Assembly (NCBI GenBank): GCA_029254375.1
Contig: JAQWXR010000001.1
Span: 1-64,000, forward strand
From: Schleiferiaceae bacterium
GTDB taxonomy: Bacteria > Bacteroidota > Bacteroidia > Flavobacteriales > Schleiferiaceae
Length of the DNA stretch: 64,000 nucleotides
Reading direction: 5' to 3'
Made by a program: the position numbers and the translations under genes. Shown piece by piece: positions 9,171 to 19,423 of the stretch. Position 1 is the stretch's first letter. Each line of letters opens with the position of its first letter. A model generated the notes under the pieces. It did no database searches, was not told where the DNA came from, and was given only the letters and a program-made list of their open reading frames with translations.

Positions 9171-10383
9171 TAAGAAATTCTTCATGCCTTGCCTATTTGG
9201 ACTTTACGCATTGACAATTCCCCAAAAATCCGAAGCCCAAAGTAGCAGCCAAGTGGCCTTAGGTTCGGGGTTAACACTAACGTCAGACGATGACGAGTAT
9301 TCGTTTTCAATTTCTGGAACAGTTCAACCATTTATGTCCATAGCGAGCACTTCATCTAATAGAGATATCGCCCTCTATCCAGGGCTGACCATTATGAGAA
9401 TTCAGGCTACTGCCTTGTCAGAAAAGGTGACGTTATTCACTCAAATGAATTTCTCAGATGGTTCGCCGTTATTAGATGGTTTTCTGTCTTTTCGAGCCTC
9501 AAAACGCACTCGATTTTCGGTGGGTCAGCGCCCTAATGTTGGGAATAATCGCGAGATGCAATTCTATGAAGATCAATTGGCGTTTGTGAATCGCAGCAGT
9601 ATCAGTACAACGTTCTCCAAATCGGGTAGAGAATTTGGACTTCAGGCTATTCACCATTTTACCCTGGGAAATGTAATTGTAGAGCCGATGTGGTCGGTGA
9701 CGTCAGGAGATGGTCGCAACTCCTTCGGTATAGATTCGCGAGATGTGGATCTGGGTGGGTTGAAATATGCAGGCCGAATAGATTTGTATCCGCTTGGAGA
9801 ATTCTCCAAAGGAAATGATGTGGGAACCACAGATCTTGTAGGGGAGGAATCCCTAAAGTTTGTTTTAGGCCTTTCTGGCAGTTATAATCAAGGGGCTTCA
9901 GATAGAGTAGGTGAAGGGCATGGCGAAATTTTTTTCTACGACGCCTCAGGGAAACCAGCCTATCCAGATTTTCGTAAATGGAGTGCAGATGTACTTATGA
10001 AGTATCGGGGTTTCTCACTATTGACGGAGGTGGTTCAAACGACTGCCACTAATTTGCTTGAACTAAGAACAACCCCCTTGCCAACATCTGCTTTAATGCC
10101 CACAATGATAAGTAATTACCTAGTCTTGGGCACAGGCTATCATGCCCTAGCTGAATATCGTAAGGGCGATCACTGGGGCGTCCAAGGGAGGTATTCAATC
10201 ATATATGCTGAATTTGAGGAAAATGCACAGAGTCTAATTCACACCAATGCAACCTGGACTGGAGGAATCACCTATTATTTAATGGGAAATGATGCAAAGA
10301 TTCACCTGGAGGTAGGTAAAACTTTAGATGTCCTTCGAACTAGTCAAACGGTTTTGCAAGCGGTCATGCAAATTAGATTCTAA
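9157..10383 (+). CDS. Porin (O/P-like), second copy
   Basis: Signal peptide; FRASKRTRFSVGQRPNVGNNREMQFYEDQLAFVNRSSISTTF resembles RRARIIIGQRASPANNRELFMNSGTLQLVERSRVTSAF in 6307-7623; C-terminal F. Confidence 0.72.
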   Translation: MKKVSKKFFMPCLFGLYALTIPQKSEAQSSSQVALGSGLTLTSDDDEYSFSISGTVQPFMSIASTSSNRDIALYPGLTIMRIQATALSEKVTLFTQMNFSDGSPLLDGFLSFRASKRTRFSVGQRPNVGNNREMQFYEDQLAFVNRSSISTTFSKSGREFGLQAIHHFTLGNVIVEPMWSVTSGDGRNSFGIDSRDVDLGGLKYAGRIDLYPLGEFSKGNDVGTTDLVGEESLKFVLGLSGSYNQGASDRVGEGHGEIFFYDASGKPAYPDFRKWSADVLMKYRGFSLLTEVVQTTATNLLELRTTPLPTSALMPTMISNYLVLGTGYHALAEYRKGDHWGVQGRYSIIYAEFEENAQSLIHTNATWTGGITYYLMGNDAKIHLEVGKTLDVLRTSQTVLQAVMQIRF

Positions 10384-10537
10384 AGGAGTTCAACGTTTTG
10401 GTCTAGTTTGAATCATTCAGTTATACCGCTAAAATGTATATGTTCGATTCCTTGTCCATTAAAAAAGCGCTGAAAAAGGATAAAACCGGAGTATCGCTTA
10501 AATGATCAGAGAGTGGGTTGTCACGATATTTGAACTC

Positions 10538-11107
10538 ATGAAATTGATCTTAGCTACACAGAATCCCAACAAAGTAAAGGAAATTAAGGCAGCGTTGCCT
10601 TCGGACTGGACGGTCACTACGGCGGTGGAAGCAGGAATTCATGAAGAACTTCCAGAAACGGGAGATAGCTTAGAATTTAATGCCTTGCAAAAGGCGGACT
10701 ATTTGTTCGAAAAATTAGCCGAATCTGCTTTGTCGGATGATTCCGGGTTGGAAGTCAGTGCTCTGAACGGTGCCCCGGGTGTGTATTCAGCGCGATTTGG
10801 GGGACCTGAGAAAAAGGATGACGTGAACCGGGCAGCCTTGCTTCGAGCCATGGAAGGAGTTGAAGATCGTCGGGCCCGCTTTCGAACGGTGCTAGCATGG
10901 GTCGGCCCGCATGGTAAGGCCACCTTTGAAGGGGAAGTATGGGGTCAGATCCTGCACGAAGAATGCGGCGATGGAGGCTTTGGGTATGATTCTCTCTTCG
11001 TTCCCGATGATGGGGATGGACGAAGTTTTGCTGAAATGTCTTTGGATGAAAAGAAATCAATGAGTCATCGTAGTCGAGCGATTCGTGCCTGGCTAAATGC
11101 CCTTTGA
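10538..11107 (+). CDS. rdgB: XTP/dITP diphosphatase (RdgB/HAM1)
   Basis: MKLILATQNPNKVKEIKAALP, ALSDDSGLEVSALNGAPGVYSARF, GFGYDSLFVPD; start moved inside the 10502 ORF. Confidence 0.93.
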   Translation: MKLILATQNPNKVKEIKAALPSDWTVTTAVEAGIHEELPETGDSLEFNALQKADYLFEKLAESALSDDSGLEVSALNGAPGVYSARFGGPEKKDDVNRAALLRAMEGVEDRRARFRTVLAWVGPHGKATFEGEVWGQILHEECGDGGFGYDSLFVPDDGDGRSFAEMSLDEKKSMSHRSRAIRAWLNAL

Positions 11108-11118
11108 ATGACCCTTCT

Positions 11119-11679
11119 TTAATCGGCGTGTATTTCAGCTGTATCCTGCGTCTCCAAACTGAAGAAGCTCATGCGTACAGAGCCATATCGCCGTTGGTCA
11201 AAGCAGGCCGAATGCTGTAGAAAATCATGGTCGACGCTGTGTTCCAATACGAACAAACCATCATCGGTCATGCGCTCTAGTGCCAAGGCAATGAGGTTGC
11301 CGTAGTCCGGATAGTCATAAGGAGGGTCAGCAAAGATGAAATCCCATCGATACATGGTTTTTTTCAAAAAGCGTTCGGCATCGCCTAGGCTCGTTTTGAT
11401 CGCACTGTAATTTAGCTGTGTCGCGGTTTTGTCTATAAAGCGAAGGCAGTCTCTGAAACTATCGACTGAGGTTATGTCTTCGCATCCCCGGCTAGCCATT
11501 TCAAAGCTGATGTTCCCTGTACCGGAATAGAGGTCCAAAGCCCGAACATCGGCCCAATCCAAGTAGTTCTCCACGATGTTGAAAAGACCTTCTTTCGCCA
11601 TATCGGTGGTTGGTCGGACGGGTAGATTCTTTGGGGCAGCAAGGATTTTGCCGCGATTTTTACCACGAATAATGCGCAT
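11119..11679 (-). CDS. rsmD: RsmD-family 16S rRNA (guanine966-N2)-methyltransferase
   Basis: MRIIRGKNRGK, RPTTDMAKEGLFNI, ALDLYSGTGNISFEMASRG, FIFADPPYDYP. Confidence 0.93.
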   Translation of the reverse strand: MRIIRGKNRGKILAAPKNLPVRPTTDMAKEGLFNIVENYLDWADVRALDLYSGTGNISFEMASRGCEDITSVDSFRDCLRFIDKTATQLNYSAIKTSLGDAERFLKKTMYRWDFIFADPPYDYPDYGNLIALALERMTDDGLFVLEHSVDHDFLQHSACFDQRRYGSVRMSFFSLETQDTAEIHAD

Positions 11680-12413
11680 CAGCTTTTTGGAAATAAGACG
11701 GTCAAGGCGGACCAGGGATGTGAGGCCGTGCTGTCGATTTTTGCAATAAAGGGCCTCAAGGCGTCCCAGCAGGCCTCATCGGAATCCCCCTCCCAAATGA
11801 GTGGAACATGCTGGGCAGGGAGAGCACACTGGTCATACATGAGCATGCAGGCATACGCAGCGTCATTTGAACTGGAAATCGGGTATAAGCTGTGGCTGAG
11901 CAAGCGTCCATTTTGAATGGCGGCTACTTCGAGTCGATCACCTTGCCGGTGGACGCGTACCGCATCGCGCTTGGCCAAGGGGCTCAGCCATCGTTGCGCA
12001 TTGAGTGCCATGGTTGGAATGCATTGATCCACCACTCCTTCAGGGAAACGGTAATAAAGATCCATACCACGTTCTAAGGTATAGCAGCTCCAGTGTTGTC
12101 CCTCAGGGTCTAAGGGACGAAGCCATGCATTAGGTTCATCGACCCAATCTTTCGGAAACCATGCGGCAAAGGCTTCTTGACCGAAGGCATGCCACGCAGA
12201 AAATGAAGATCCAGCCTTTTGAATCCATTCAGCAGTTTCTCTGTGGGATAGGATGATGGAGGGGCCGAGAGGCCGACCATCTGCTGCTCGGACAATAGCC
12301 AAGAGCACAGCATCGGCTCCATAGCTCAATAAAACGACAGAATCCTCCGGAGAGGATTCTGTTTTTGGGAAAAATGCCCAAGACGCGGGCCACATATTAT
12401 TTCCAGTTACCAC
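11679..12413 (-). CDS. DUF3822-like protein
   Basis: 244 aa; immediately upstream of and coupled to rsmD, the usual Bacteroidetes arrangement; family call from context and weak sequence resemblance. Confidence 0.5.
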   Translation of the reverse strand: MVTGNNMWPASWAFFPKTESSPEDSVVLLSYGADAVLLAIVRAADGRPLGPSIILSHRETAEWIQKAGSSFSAWHAFGQEAFAAWFPKDWVDEPNAWLRPLDPEGQHWSCYTLERGMDLYYRFPEGVVDQCIPTMALNAQRWLSPLAKRDAVRVHRQGDRLEVAAIQNGRLLSHSLYPISSSNDAAYACMLMYDQCALPAQHVPLIWEGDSDEACWDALRPFIAKIDSTASHPWSALTVLFPKS

Positions 12414-13035
12414 TCAACGTGGGTTCAGTCAAGGAACCAACAATTAGCGCATCGATGCGTAAATTCTTGATGAATCCCTTGTACTGGTTATAGATATCTC
12501 CAAAAAACTTGCTGTTTGGAGCGATGATTTCGAATACCTGAACGCGCACACCGTTTCGGTCGATAAAGCCAGTACCCATATCAAACTCAGCTGTGTCACT
12601 CGTGAAAGGAATGTAACGCAATGGGGCGGGATCAAATCCTTCTTCGAACAACTCTGGATTCTTGAGGATTAATTTTTCTTTGGCGGTCGTTTGGCCAATG
12701 ATTCGATAAATGATGGTATCCTTTAACATATCCGTCTGGTAGACCTTGTTATAGGCCATAAAAGAGGAATCTTTACGCTCAATGATGTTGACTTGGGCGT
12801 ATTCCAAGAATGGAATCAATTCATCAAAGCTGGCCGCATACTTCCCATATTCCGCCTTAAAGGTTAGCTGTGCCTCGCGAAGTTGCTCCAAGCGATGGGT
12901 TACTTCGGTGTAGCGCTTTTCCTTAATGGCGCTGAATTCGATAGGTTCCATGATAATGCGATAGATACGGAAGGCGAGGATCACAGAGATCACACCAAGG
13001 GCTATGCGCAAATAAAGAATAGTACGTGCAGTCAT
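12397..13035 (-). CDS. Conserved membrane-anchored protein, pilin-like N-terminal helix
   Basis: ORF 12397-13056; internal start MTARTILYLRIALGV preferred because TAGTTTTG (-7-like) lies at 13054-13061; one N-terminal TM helix then coiled region. Confidence 0.6.
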   Translation of the reverse strand: MTARTILYLRIALGVISVILAFRIYRIIMEPIEFSAIKEKRYTEVTHRLEQLREAQLTFKAEYGKYAASFDELIPFLEYAQVNIIERKDSSFMAYNKVYQTDMLKDTIIYRIIGQTTAKEKLILKNPELFEEGFDPAPLRYIPFTSDTAEFDMGTGFIDRNGVRVQVFEIIAPNSKFFGDIYNQYKGFIKNLRIDALIVGSLTEPTLSGNWK

Positions 13036-13095
13036 GATAAAAAGTTTGCGTGCCAAAACTATGAAATTTTACCTTGTGCCCTTGTACCCGTCCCT

Positions 13096-14493
13096 GTGAA
13101 TTCTCAGCCACTTTTTGAAACACTTCTTCAGCGATTTCCTGGAACGCCCACGGCGGACCAAGAAGCGGCTATGCACGGCCTTGTCCAATATCTCTTGGAA
13201 CCCGCTGAGGAGCGCCTTTTCATCCTCAAAGGGTATGCAGGAACAGGCAAGACCACCCTCATGCGAACCTTAGCTTCTTCTCTCCAGGGGCTCAACATGC
13301 GCCCAGTGCTGGCCGCCCCCACGGGGCGAGCGGCTAAGGTGCTTCAGGGTCAAATGAAGCGACGAGCCTTCACTCTGCATCGCTTGCTATATCTCACAGT
13401 CAGGGATCCTGCGGGAGGGTTCAAGCGGATTAAGCGCCCAAATAAAGGGAGCTTGCAAGTCTTTATTGTCGACGAAGCGTCCATGCTCGGAGACCTGGGA
13501 GAGGCTCGGGAGCTCTTCATGGATTTGCTTCATTTCGTGCAGCAAGGGGAAGATTGCCGATTAATTCTCGTGGGCGATGAGGCCCAGTTGCCTCCCGTGG
13601 GGCAGTCTTTTTCACCCGCGTTGATTCCACGGCATATTCGTGATCATTATTTCTGGAGAATCCGTGGAGCGGCACTTTTTGAGGTCATGCGTCAAATGGC
13701 CCATTCTCAAATCTTGAACAATGCAACGGCGCTGCGCACTAGCCTTCTTGATGCAAGCCCCCAGTTTCCAAAACTTAGGGTAGGAATCGAAGTCCGTCGA
13801 TTGGGGGATGCCCAAGAAGTATTTGAAGCGCTGGAGACAGTCTTTGCTGGCGCAGATCCTGATGCTGTAGTGTTGACGCGCTCCAACAAGCGCGCCGTTG
13901 CCTACAACCGTCAGATTAGGGCTCGACTGCTCTGGCGTGAGGATGTATTAAATGCCGGTGATGTCGTCATGGTGGTTCAAAACAATGAACGATGGATTGA
14001 TCCAGAGGATTCGGCCGGGTTTATTGCCAATGGGGATTTATTTGAGGTGCTTTCCTGGCGCAATGAGGAGGAGCGTTTTGGTCTGCGGTTCGCCGATGCT
14101 AGTTTACGTTGGCTCGACAGAGAGGACGCCCCACAGGTGGAAGCGAAAATCATGCTGGATGCGCTGGATGCTGAATCGGCTCGGCTCCCAGAGACCAAAA
14201 TGAAAACACTAGTGCAAGGTGCTCGGGAAGAGGCCGCCCACCTACCTAAATCCCAACGAGCCGAATTTCTCCGAGAACACCCCTATGTTCAGGCCTTACA
14301 GCTCAAATTTGGCTATGCCCTCACAGGGCATAAAGCGCAAGGAGGTCAATGGAAAGAGGTTTTCATTGAATGGCCATACGCCCCAGAGATCAACGATGCA
14401 GAGTTCATTCGATGGATGTATACGGCCTTTACGCGCGCCCAGGATCGACTCTATTTGATTGGATTTCCGGAATCTACCTTTGCTGGAGAATGA
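13096..14493 (+). CDS. RecD-like ATP-dependent DNA helicase (AAA_30 / UvrD C-terminal)
   Basis: KGYAGTGKTTLMR Walker A, IVDEASMLGD Walker B, LVGDEAQLPPVG, ALTGHKAQGGQWKEVFIE, MYTAFTRAQDRLYLIG; GTG 13096 is the likely start, ORF opens at 12883. Confidence 0.87.
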   Translation: MNSQPLFETLLQRFPGTPTADQEAAMHGLVQYLLEPAEERLFILKGYAGTGKTTLMRTLASSLQGLNMRPVLAAPTGRAAKVLQGQMKRRAFTLHRLLYLTVRDPAGGFKRIKRPNKGSLQVFIVDEASMLGDLGEARELFMDLLHFVQQGEDCRLILVGDEAQLPPVGQSFSPALIPRHIRDHYFWRIRGAALFEVMRQMAHSQILNNATALRTSLLDASPQFPKLRVGIEVRRLGDAQEVFEALETVFAGADPDAVVLTRSNKRAVAYNRQIRARLLWREDVLNAGDVVMVVQNNERWIDPEDSAGFIANGDLFEVLSWRNEEERFGLRFADASLRWLDREDAPQVEAKIMLDALDAESARLPETKMKTLVQGAREEAAHLPKSQRAEFLREHPYVQALQLKFGYALTGHKAQGGQWKEVFIEWPYAPEINDAEFIRWMYTAFTRAQDRLYLIGFPESTFAGE

Positions 14494-15236
14494 GCTGGCA
14501 TTTATTTTTTGATCTGGATAGGACCCTTTGGCACCACGAACGAAATACAGAGGAGGTACTCCATGAATTTTGCCGAGAATTCCCAGACTTACATGCGGTG
14601 GACCCGAGAGAATTTACAGCAGCATACCAGAGAGTAAACGATGGATTGTGGGAGATCATCCAATCGGCGGGATATTCCGTGGACTATGTTCGGAAGCGTC
14701 GGTTTCCGCAGCTATTGGAGGCCATGGTGCCTAGCCTTTCCGCAAAAGTCCGGCGGGAACTTGGCCTGACCTTGGAAGCTGCATTTGCGGACCGAACCCC
14801 AGATCGTGCGCATCATTATGAGGGCATGATCCCTGTTTTACTTAATCTCGTTCAGCAGGGGTATGTGCTGCATATCTTGACCAATGGCGTCTTGGGCTCG
14901 CAATCGCGCAAAATTGCGGCCATGGGTCTAAGTGATGTTTTTGTGACACACAGCACATCGGATCTCGCCAAGGCGTATAAACCAGATCGAGCGATTTTTA
15001 CCTATGCCATGCGTGTGGCCGGCTGTCGCCCAGAGCAATCCGTCATGATAGGGGATTCTGTACTTCGAGATATTGTAGGGGGTCAAAAAGCAGGAATGAA
15101 AACACTTTGGTTTTGTGCGCCCGATGCATTGAAGCCCGACGCTGAGGGAAAAGCAGATGGCATTTTCTCTAATTACAAGCACTTGCCGGAGGCGCTCTGC
15201 CTCATTAACTGTCCTCCTTTCTCTTCGACGTCCTGA
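14490..15236 (+). CDS. YjjG-type HAD-family hydrolase (noncanonical pyrimidine nucleotidase-like)
   Basis: FFDLDRTLWH motif I, ILTNG motif II, KPDRAIF and MIGDSVLRDIVGGQKAGMKTLW; ATG 14490 overlaps the helicase stop. Confidence 0.82.
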   Translation: MSWHLFFDLDRTLWHHERNTEEVLHEFCREFPDLHAVDPREFTAAYQRVNDGLWEIIQSAGYSVDYVRKRRFPQLLEAMVPSLSAKVRRELGLTLEAAFADRTPDRAHHYEGMIPVLLNLVQQGYVLHILTNGVLGSQSRKIAAMGLSDVFVTHSTSDLAKAYKPDRAIFTYAMRVAGCRPEQSVMIGDSVLRDIVGGQKAGMKTLWFCAPDALKPDAEGKADGIFSNYKHLPEALCLINCPPFSSTS

Positions 15237-15310
15237 GCGATTTGCATTCGCTTTAGGCCACGCCGACGGCAGCCTTCGGCCCGTATCTTTGTGACTTAAG
15301 GCTCAAATCT

Positions 15311-18300
15311 ATGGTGAACGCGACCCCATACGTTCCAAAAAACAGCATTCGTATCGTCACAGCGGCTTCGCTTTTTGACGGGCACGATGCCAGTATCAAC
15401 ATTATGCGCCGCATTTTGCAATCAAGCGGAGCAGAGGTGATTCACCTCGGTCATGACCGAAGCGTGGAGGAAGTGGTAAATACCGCCATTCAAGAAGATG
15501 CGAATGCGATAGCCATGACATCCTACCAGGGAGGTCACATGGAATATTTTAAATACATGTGCGACTTGCTCCAAGAAAGAGGAGCGGGTCATATTCGAAT
15601 CTTTGGAGGGGGTGGAGGCACCATCCTTCCTGCTGAAATCGCTGAACTTCAAGGCTATGGTATTGCGCGTATCTACCATCCAGACGATGGCCGTGCCCTA
15701 GGGCTTCAAGGCATGATCAATGACTTGTTGGAGCAATGTGATTTTCCCATTGGAGAGCAGGTAGAAGGAGCGGTTCAAGGGGCCTTGCAGGGGGAGGCTC
15801 GGCATATGGCCCGTTTAATCAGCTGCGCGGAGAACTTCCCCGAGCGCTATGCCCAAGAACTTCCGGCGATAGAAAAAGCCTTGGCCGGGAAGGATAAAAC
15901 TCCCGTTCTGGGCATCACCGGCACCGGTGGGTCAGGCAAAAGCTCCTTAGTGGATGAATTGGTGCGCCGCTTCTTATTGGATTGTCCAGATAAACGCTTG
16001 GGCATCATCTCCGTGGATCCTTCCAAGCGCAAAACTGGAGGAGCATTACTAGGCGATCGCATTCGGATGAATGCCATTCAGCACCCCAATGTCTATATGC
16101 GATCCTTAGCTACACGTCAAAGTAACTTGGCATTGAGTAAGCATGTGGCTGAGGCCTTGCGGATTCTGCAGGCGGCGGCGTTTGACCTCATCATTCTCGA
16201 AACTTCAGGTATCGGTCAATCGGATACCGAAATTTTAGATCATAGTGACGTCTCCTTGTATGTCATGACGCCGGAGTACGGCGCGGCGACTCAGCTGGAG
16301 AAGATTGATATGTTGGACTTTGCCGACCTGATTTCCCTGAATAAATTTGATAAGCGTGGCGCATTAGACGCCTTGCGGGATGTGAAAAAGCAGGTCCAGC
16401 GGAACCACAATCGCTGGGAAGAGAATGTCGAGGATATGCCAGTTTTTGGCACCATGGCCTCACAATTTAATGACCCCGGGACAAACCGTCTATTCCGCGC
16501 TGTCATGGAGGCGATGGTGAATAAAGCAGGTGCCAGTCATCTGAAAGTCAAGACTGAACGTTCCGAAGGGCAGAGTGAAAAAATGTACATCATTCCGCCG
16601 GCTCGAACACGTTACCTCAGTGAAATTTCAGAGAGTCTTCGGGGCTACAAAGCGTGGGTGTTTCAGCAAGCGGAGGTGGCGGATCAACTGTACAGTCTGC
16701 AGCGCAGCATAGATACCCTTAAGGATTCCTCCTTGGAGGACAAGGATCGCCTCATTAAGGGGATTCAAGAAGCATTTGCTGGCAAGAAAAGAGATTTGGA
16801 CCCCTATAATTGGGACATGATTGAAGGCTGGCCTGCCCTCCGGGAACGCTTGAAGGCGCCGAACTATGTCTATCAAGTGCGTGGCAAAGACATCAAAGTA
16901 CCAACGCACTCTACCTCCTTGTCGGGTTCATCCATCCCGAAGGTGGTCACCCCTCAGTACCGATCATGGGGAGACATCCTGCGTTGGCTTTTGGAAGAAA
17001 ACGTCCCTGGAGCATTCCCTTATACGGCTGGAATTTATCCATTCAAGCGTACGGCCGAGGATCCTACCCGCATGTTTGCTGGCGAGGGAGGTCCTGAACG
17101 CACGAATAAGCGATTTCACTACGTTTCGCTTGGCATGCCTGCGAAGCGATTGAGCACGGCCTTTGACTCCGTGACTCTCTATGGCCATGATCCGGGCCGA
17201 CGCCCAGATATCTACGGTAAAATTGGCAATGCGGGGGTGAGTATTTGCTGCTTGGATGACGCCAAAAAACTTTATAGTGGATTTGATCTATGCGATCCGA
17301 CCACATCCGTATCGATGACCATCAATGGTCCGGCACCTATGTTGCTTGGCTTCTTTTTGAACGCCGCAGTGGACCAGCAATGCGAAAAGTATATTGTTGC
17401 CAACCAGCTTGAAGCCAAAGTAGAAGCGGTAAAAAAAGCGAAATACGACAAGCAAGATTTGCCTCGCCCGGCCTATCATGGGGCACTGCCCGAAGGAAAC
17501 AACGGCCTTGGCCTTATGCTATTAGGCGTCACAGGCGACGAAGTCCTTCCAGCAGATGTGTACGACAAAATCAAGGCGGATGCGCTCAGTACGACCCGTG
17601 GCACGGTTCAGGCGGATATTCTCAAGGAAGACCAGGCGCAGAATACCTGCATTTTTTCGACAGAATACGCACTCCGTTTAATGGGGGATGTGCAGTCCTA
17701 TTTTATCGACCAAAAGGTGCGCAACTTCTATTCCGTGTCTATTTCGGGATACCACATTGCCGAAGCGGGTGCAAATCCAATCACACAGTTAGCCTTTACC
17801 CTCGCCAACGGCTTCACATACGTGGAGTATTACTTGAGCCGCGGTATGGATATCAATGCTTTTGGCCCCAACTTGAGTTTCTTCTTCTCTAATGGTATCG
17901 ACCCAGAATATGCCGTCATAGGGCGCGTTGCGCGCCGAATTTGGGCCAAGGCCATGAAAACGAAATACGGAGCGGACACACGCGCCCAAATGCTGAAGTA
18001 CCATATTCAAACCTCTGGCCGCTCATTGCATGCTCAAGAGATTGACTTCAACGACATACGAACCACGCTGCAGGCCCTATATGCCATCTACGACAACTGC
18101 AACTCGCTTCACACGAATGCCTACGACGAAGCCATTACCACCCCAACGGAAGAGTCTGTCCGCCGGGCGATGGCCATCCAGTTAATCATCAATAAGGAGT
18201 TGGGCTTAGCCAAAAATGAAAACCCGATCCAAGGGGCATTTATTATAGAGGAGCTCACGGAGTTGGTCGAAGCAGCAGTTTTGATCGAATTTGATCGAAT

Positions 18301-18697
18301 TACCGAGCGCGGCGGCGTCCTTGGAGCTATGGAAACCATGTACCAACGCGGCAAGATCCAAGAGGAGTCCATGCACTATGAAATGCTTAAACACACTGGC
18401 GAATATCCCATCATTGGTGTGAATACATTCTTGAATTCTAAGGGCTCGCCTACGTTGATTCCTGGTGAGGTTATCCGTGCCACCGGAGAAGAGAAGGAGG
18501 AGCAAATTGCCTCAGTGAACGCACTTCGGTTAGCGTCCGGAACTAAGGCAGCCTCTGCGCTCGATGCTATTCGATCGGCCGCTTTGACCGGCGGAAATGT
18601 CTTCGAGGCCTTGATGGATGCATCCAAAGTATGCTCTCTTGGTCAAATGACAGAAGCAATGTTTGCTGTGGGCGGTCAGTACCGCCGAAATATGTAA
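15311..18697 (+). CDS. icmF: Fused isobutyryl-CoA mutase/GTPase IcmF (B12-binding, MeaB-like G domain, mutase domain)
   Basis: B12 motif [14 protein letters not shown], Walker [14 protein letters not shown], mutase [40 protein letters not shown]; 1128 aa. Confidence 0.92.
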   Translation: MVNATPYVPKNSIRIVTAASLFDGHDASINIMRRILQSSGAEVIHLGHDRSVEEVVNTAIQEDANAIAMTSYQGGHMEYFKYMCDLLQERGAGHIRIFGGGGGTILPAEIAELQGYGIARIYHPDDGRALGLQGMINDLLEQCDFPIGEQVEGAVQGALQGEARHMARLISCAENFPERYAQELPAIEKALAGKDKTPVLGITGTGGSGKSSLVDELVRRFLLDCPDKRLGIISVDPSKRKTGGALLGDRIRMNAIQHPNVYMRSLATRQSNLALSKHVAEALRILQAAAFDLIILETSGIGQSDTEILDHSDVSLYVMTPEYGAATQLEKIDMLDFADLISLNKFDKRGALDALRDVKKQVQRNHNRWEENVEDMPVFGTMASQFNDPGTNRLFRAVMEAMVNKAGASHLKVKTERSEGQSEKMYIIPPARTRYLSEISESLRGYKAWVFQQAEVADQLYSLQRSIDTLKDSSLEDKDRLIKGIQEAFAGKKRDLDPYNWDMIEGWPALRERLKAPNYVYQVRGKDIKVPTHSTSLSGSSIPKVVTPQYRSWGDILRWLLEENVPGAFPYTAGIYPFKRTAEDPTRMFAGEGGPERTNKRFHYVSLGMPAKRLSTAFDSVTLYGHDPGRRPDIYGKIGNAGVSICCLDDAKKLYSGFDLCDPTTSVSMTINGPAPMLLGFFLNAAVDQQCEKYIVANQLEAKVEAVKKAKYDKQDLPRPAYHGALPEGNNGLGLMLLGVTGDEVLPADVYDKIKADALSTTRGTVQADILKEDQAQNTCIFSTEYALRLMGDVQSYFIDQKVRNFYSVSISGYHIAEAGANPITQLAFTLANGFTYVEYYLSRGMDINAFGPNLSFFFSNGIDPEYAVIGRVARRIWAKAMKTKYGADTRAQMLKYHIQTSGRSLHAQEIDFNDIRTTLQALYAIYDNCNSLHTNAYDEAITTPTEESVRRAMAIQLIINKELGLAKNENPIQGAFIIEELTELVEAAVLIEFDRITERGGVLGAMETMYQRGKIQEESMHYEMLKHTGEYPIIGVNTFLNSKGSPTLIPGEVIRATGEEKEEQIASVNALRLASGTKAASALDAIRSAALTGGNVFEALMDASKVCSLGQMTEAMFAVGGQYRRNM

Positions 18698-18700
18698 GGT

Positions 18701-19378
18701 CTAGTTCGACGTCGCCTCGATACGCTCCCAGACATAAGGCACCTCCTGGTTCATGAGGTCCACCTTTTGGAGGACCCATTGACCTTTGAGTTTTTTGTAG
18801 GCAAGCGTCCCAACATTGTTGTCATTGCGGTACAGGTAGATGCGCTCTTTGGCCGTCTTTTGGGCCAAATAATAACTCGCCACACTGATACTTCCTTTGG
18901 GTGGTTGCACCATGGTGAGAAGATGCTCTTGGCCCACTTTGAGGCTCCAAATGTCGTCCACCACAATAGGATACTGGGTGGCCATGACGGGGTGGTAGAG
19001 GAGGCCAGCAGGGAGGGAGATCGTCTCGGACGCTTCGCCGAGCGCAAAACCTTGAAAAACTTCCATTAGGCCATCTTTAAAGTTCACGGAATAGGAGGGA
19101 CTAGACGGATTAAAAAGTTGATAGAATTCAATATGCCCATCCTTGAGTGAGAAAAAGGTGAGCTGTCGGATGCCGTCTCCTCGGCCAGGCACTTCAAGAA
19201 TTTGACCAAATTGGCCCGTTGAAGTGGCCCCTTTGAGCGTGAGAATGGAAAAGGCTTCATGCTGCACCAACTGGGGGTTATTGGCAAACTGATAACTGGC
19301 CGAATACAGCCAGCGCGGTTGGCAACTGACCAACGTCAATAGACCTACTCCTACGATGCATTTGTGGATAACTCCCAT
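18701..19378 (-). CDS. Putative lipoprotein, conserved hypothetical
   Basis: Internal start MGVIHKCIVGVGLLTLVSC gives a lipobox; ORF extends to 19594 without support. Confidence 0.6.
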   Translation of the reverse strand: MGVIHKCIVGVGLLTLVSCQPRWLYSASYQFANNPQLVQHEAFSILTLKGATSTGQFGQILEVPGRGDGIRQLTFFSLKDGHIEFYQLFNPSSPSYSVNFKDGLMEVFQGFALGEASETISLPAGLLYHPVMATQYPIVVDDIWSLKVGQEHLLTMVQPPKGSISVASYYLAQKTAKERIYLYRNDNNVGTLAYKKLKGQWVLQKVDLMNQEVPYVWERIEATSN

Positions 19379-19411
19379 GGTCCCAAGTTCGGCAATTCTC
19401 TGCGGGCTTGG

Positions 19412-19419
19412 TACCTTTA
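19412..19419 (+). promoter_or_regulatory. -7-like element TACCTTTA, 4 nt before exoIII ATG
   Basis: Match to the Bacteroidetes -7 consensus TAnnTTTG. Confidence 0.5.
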
Positions 19420-19423
19420 AGGC

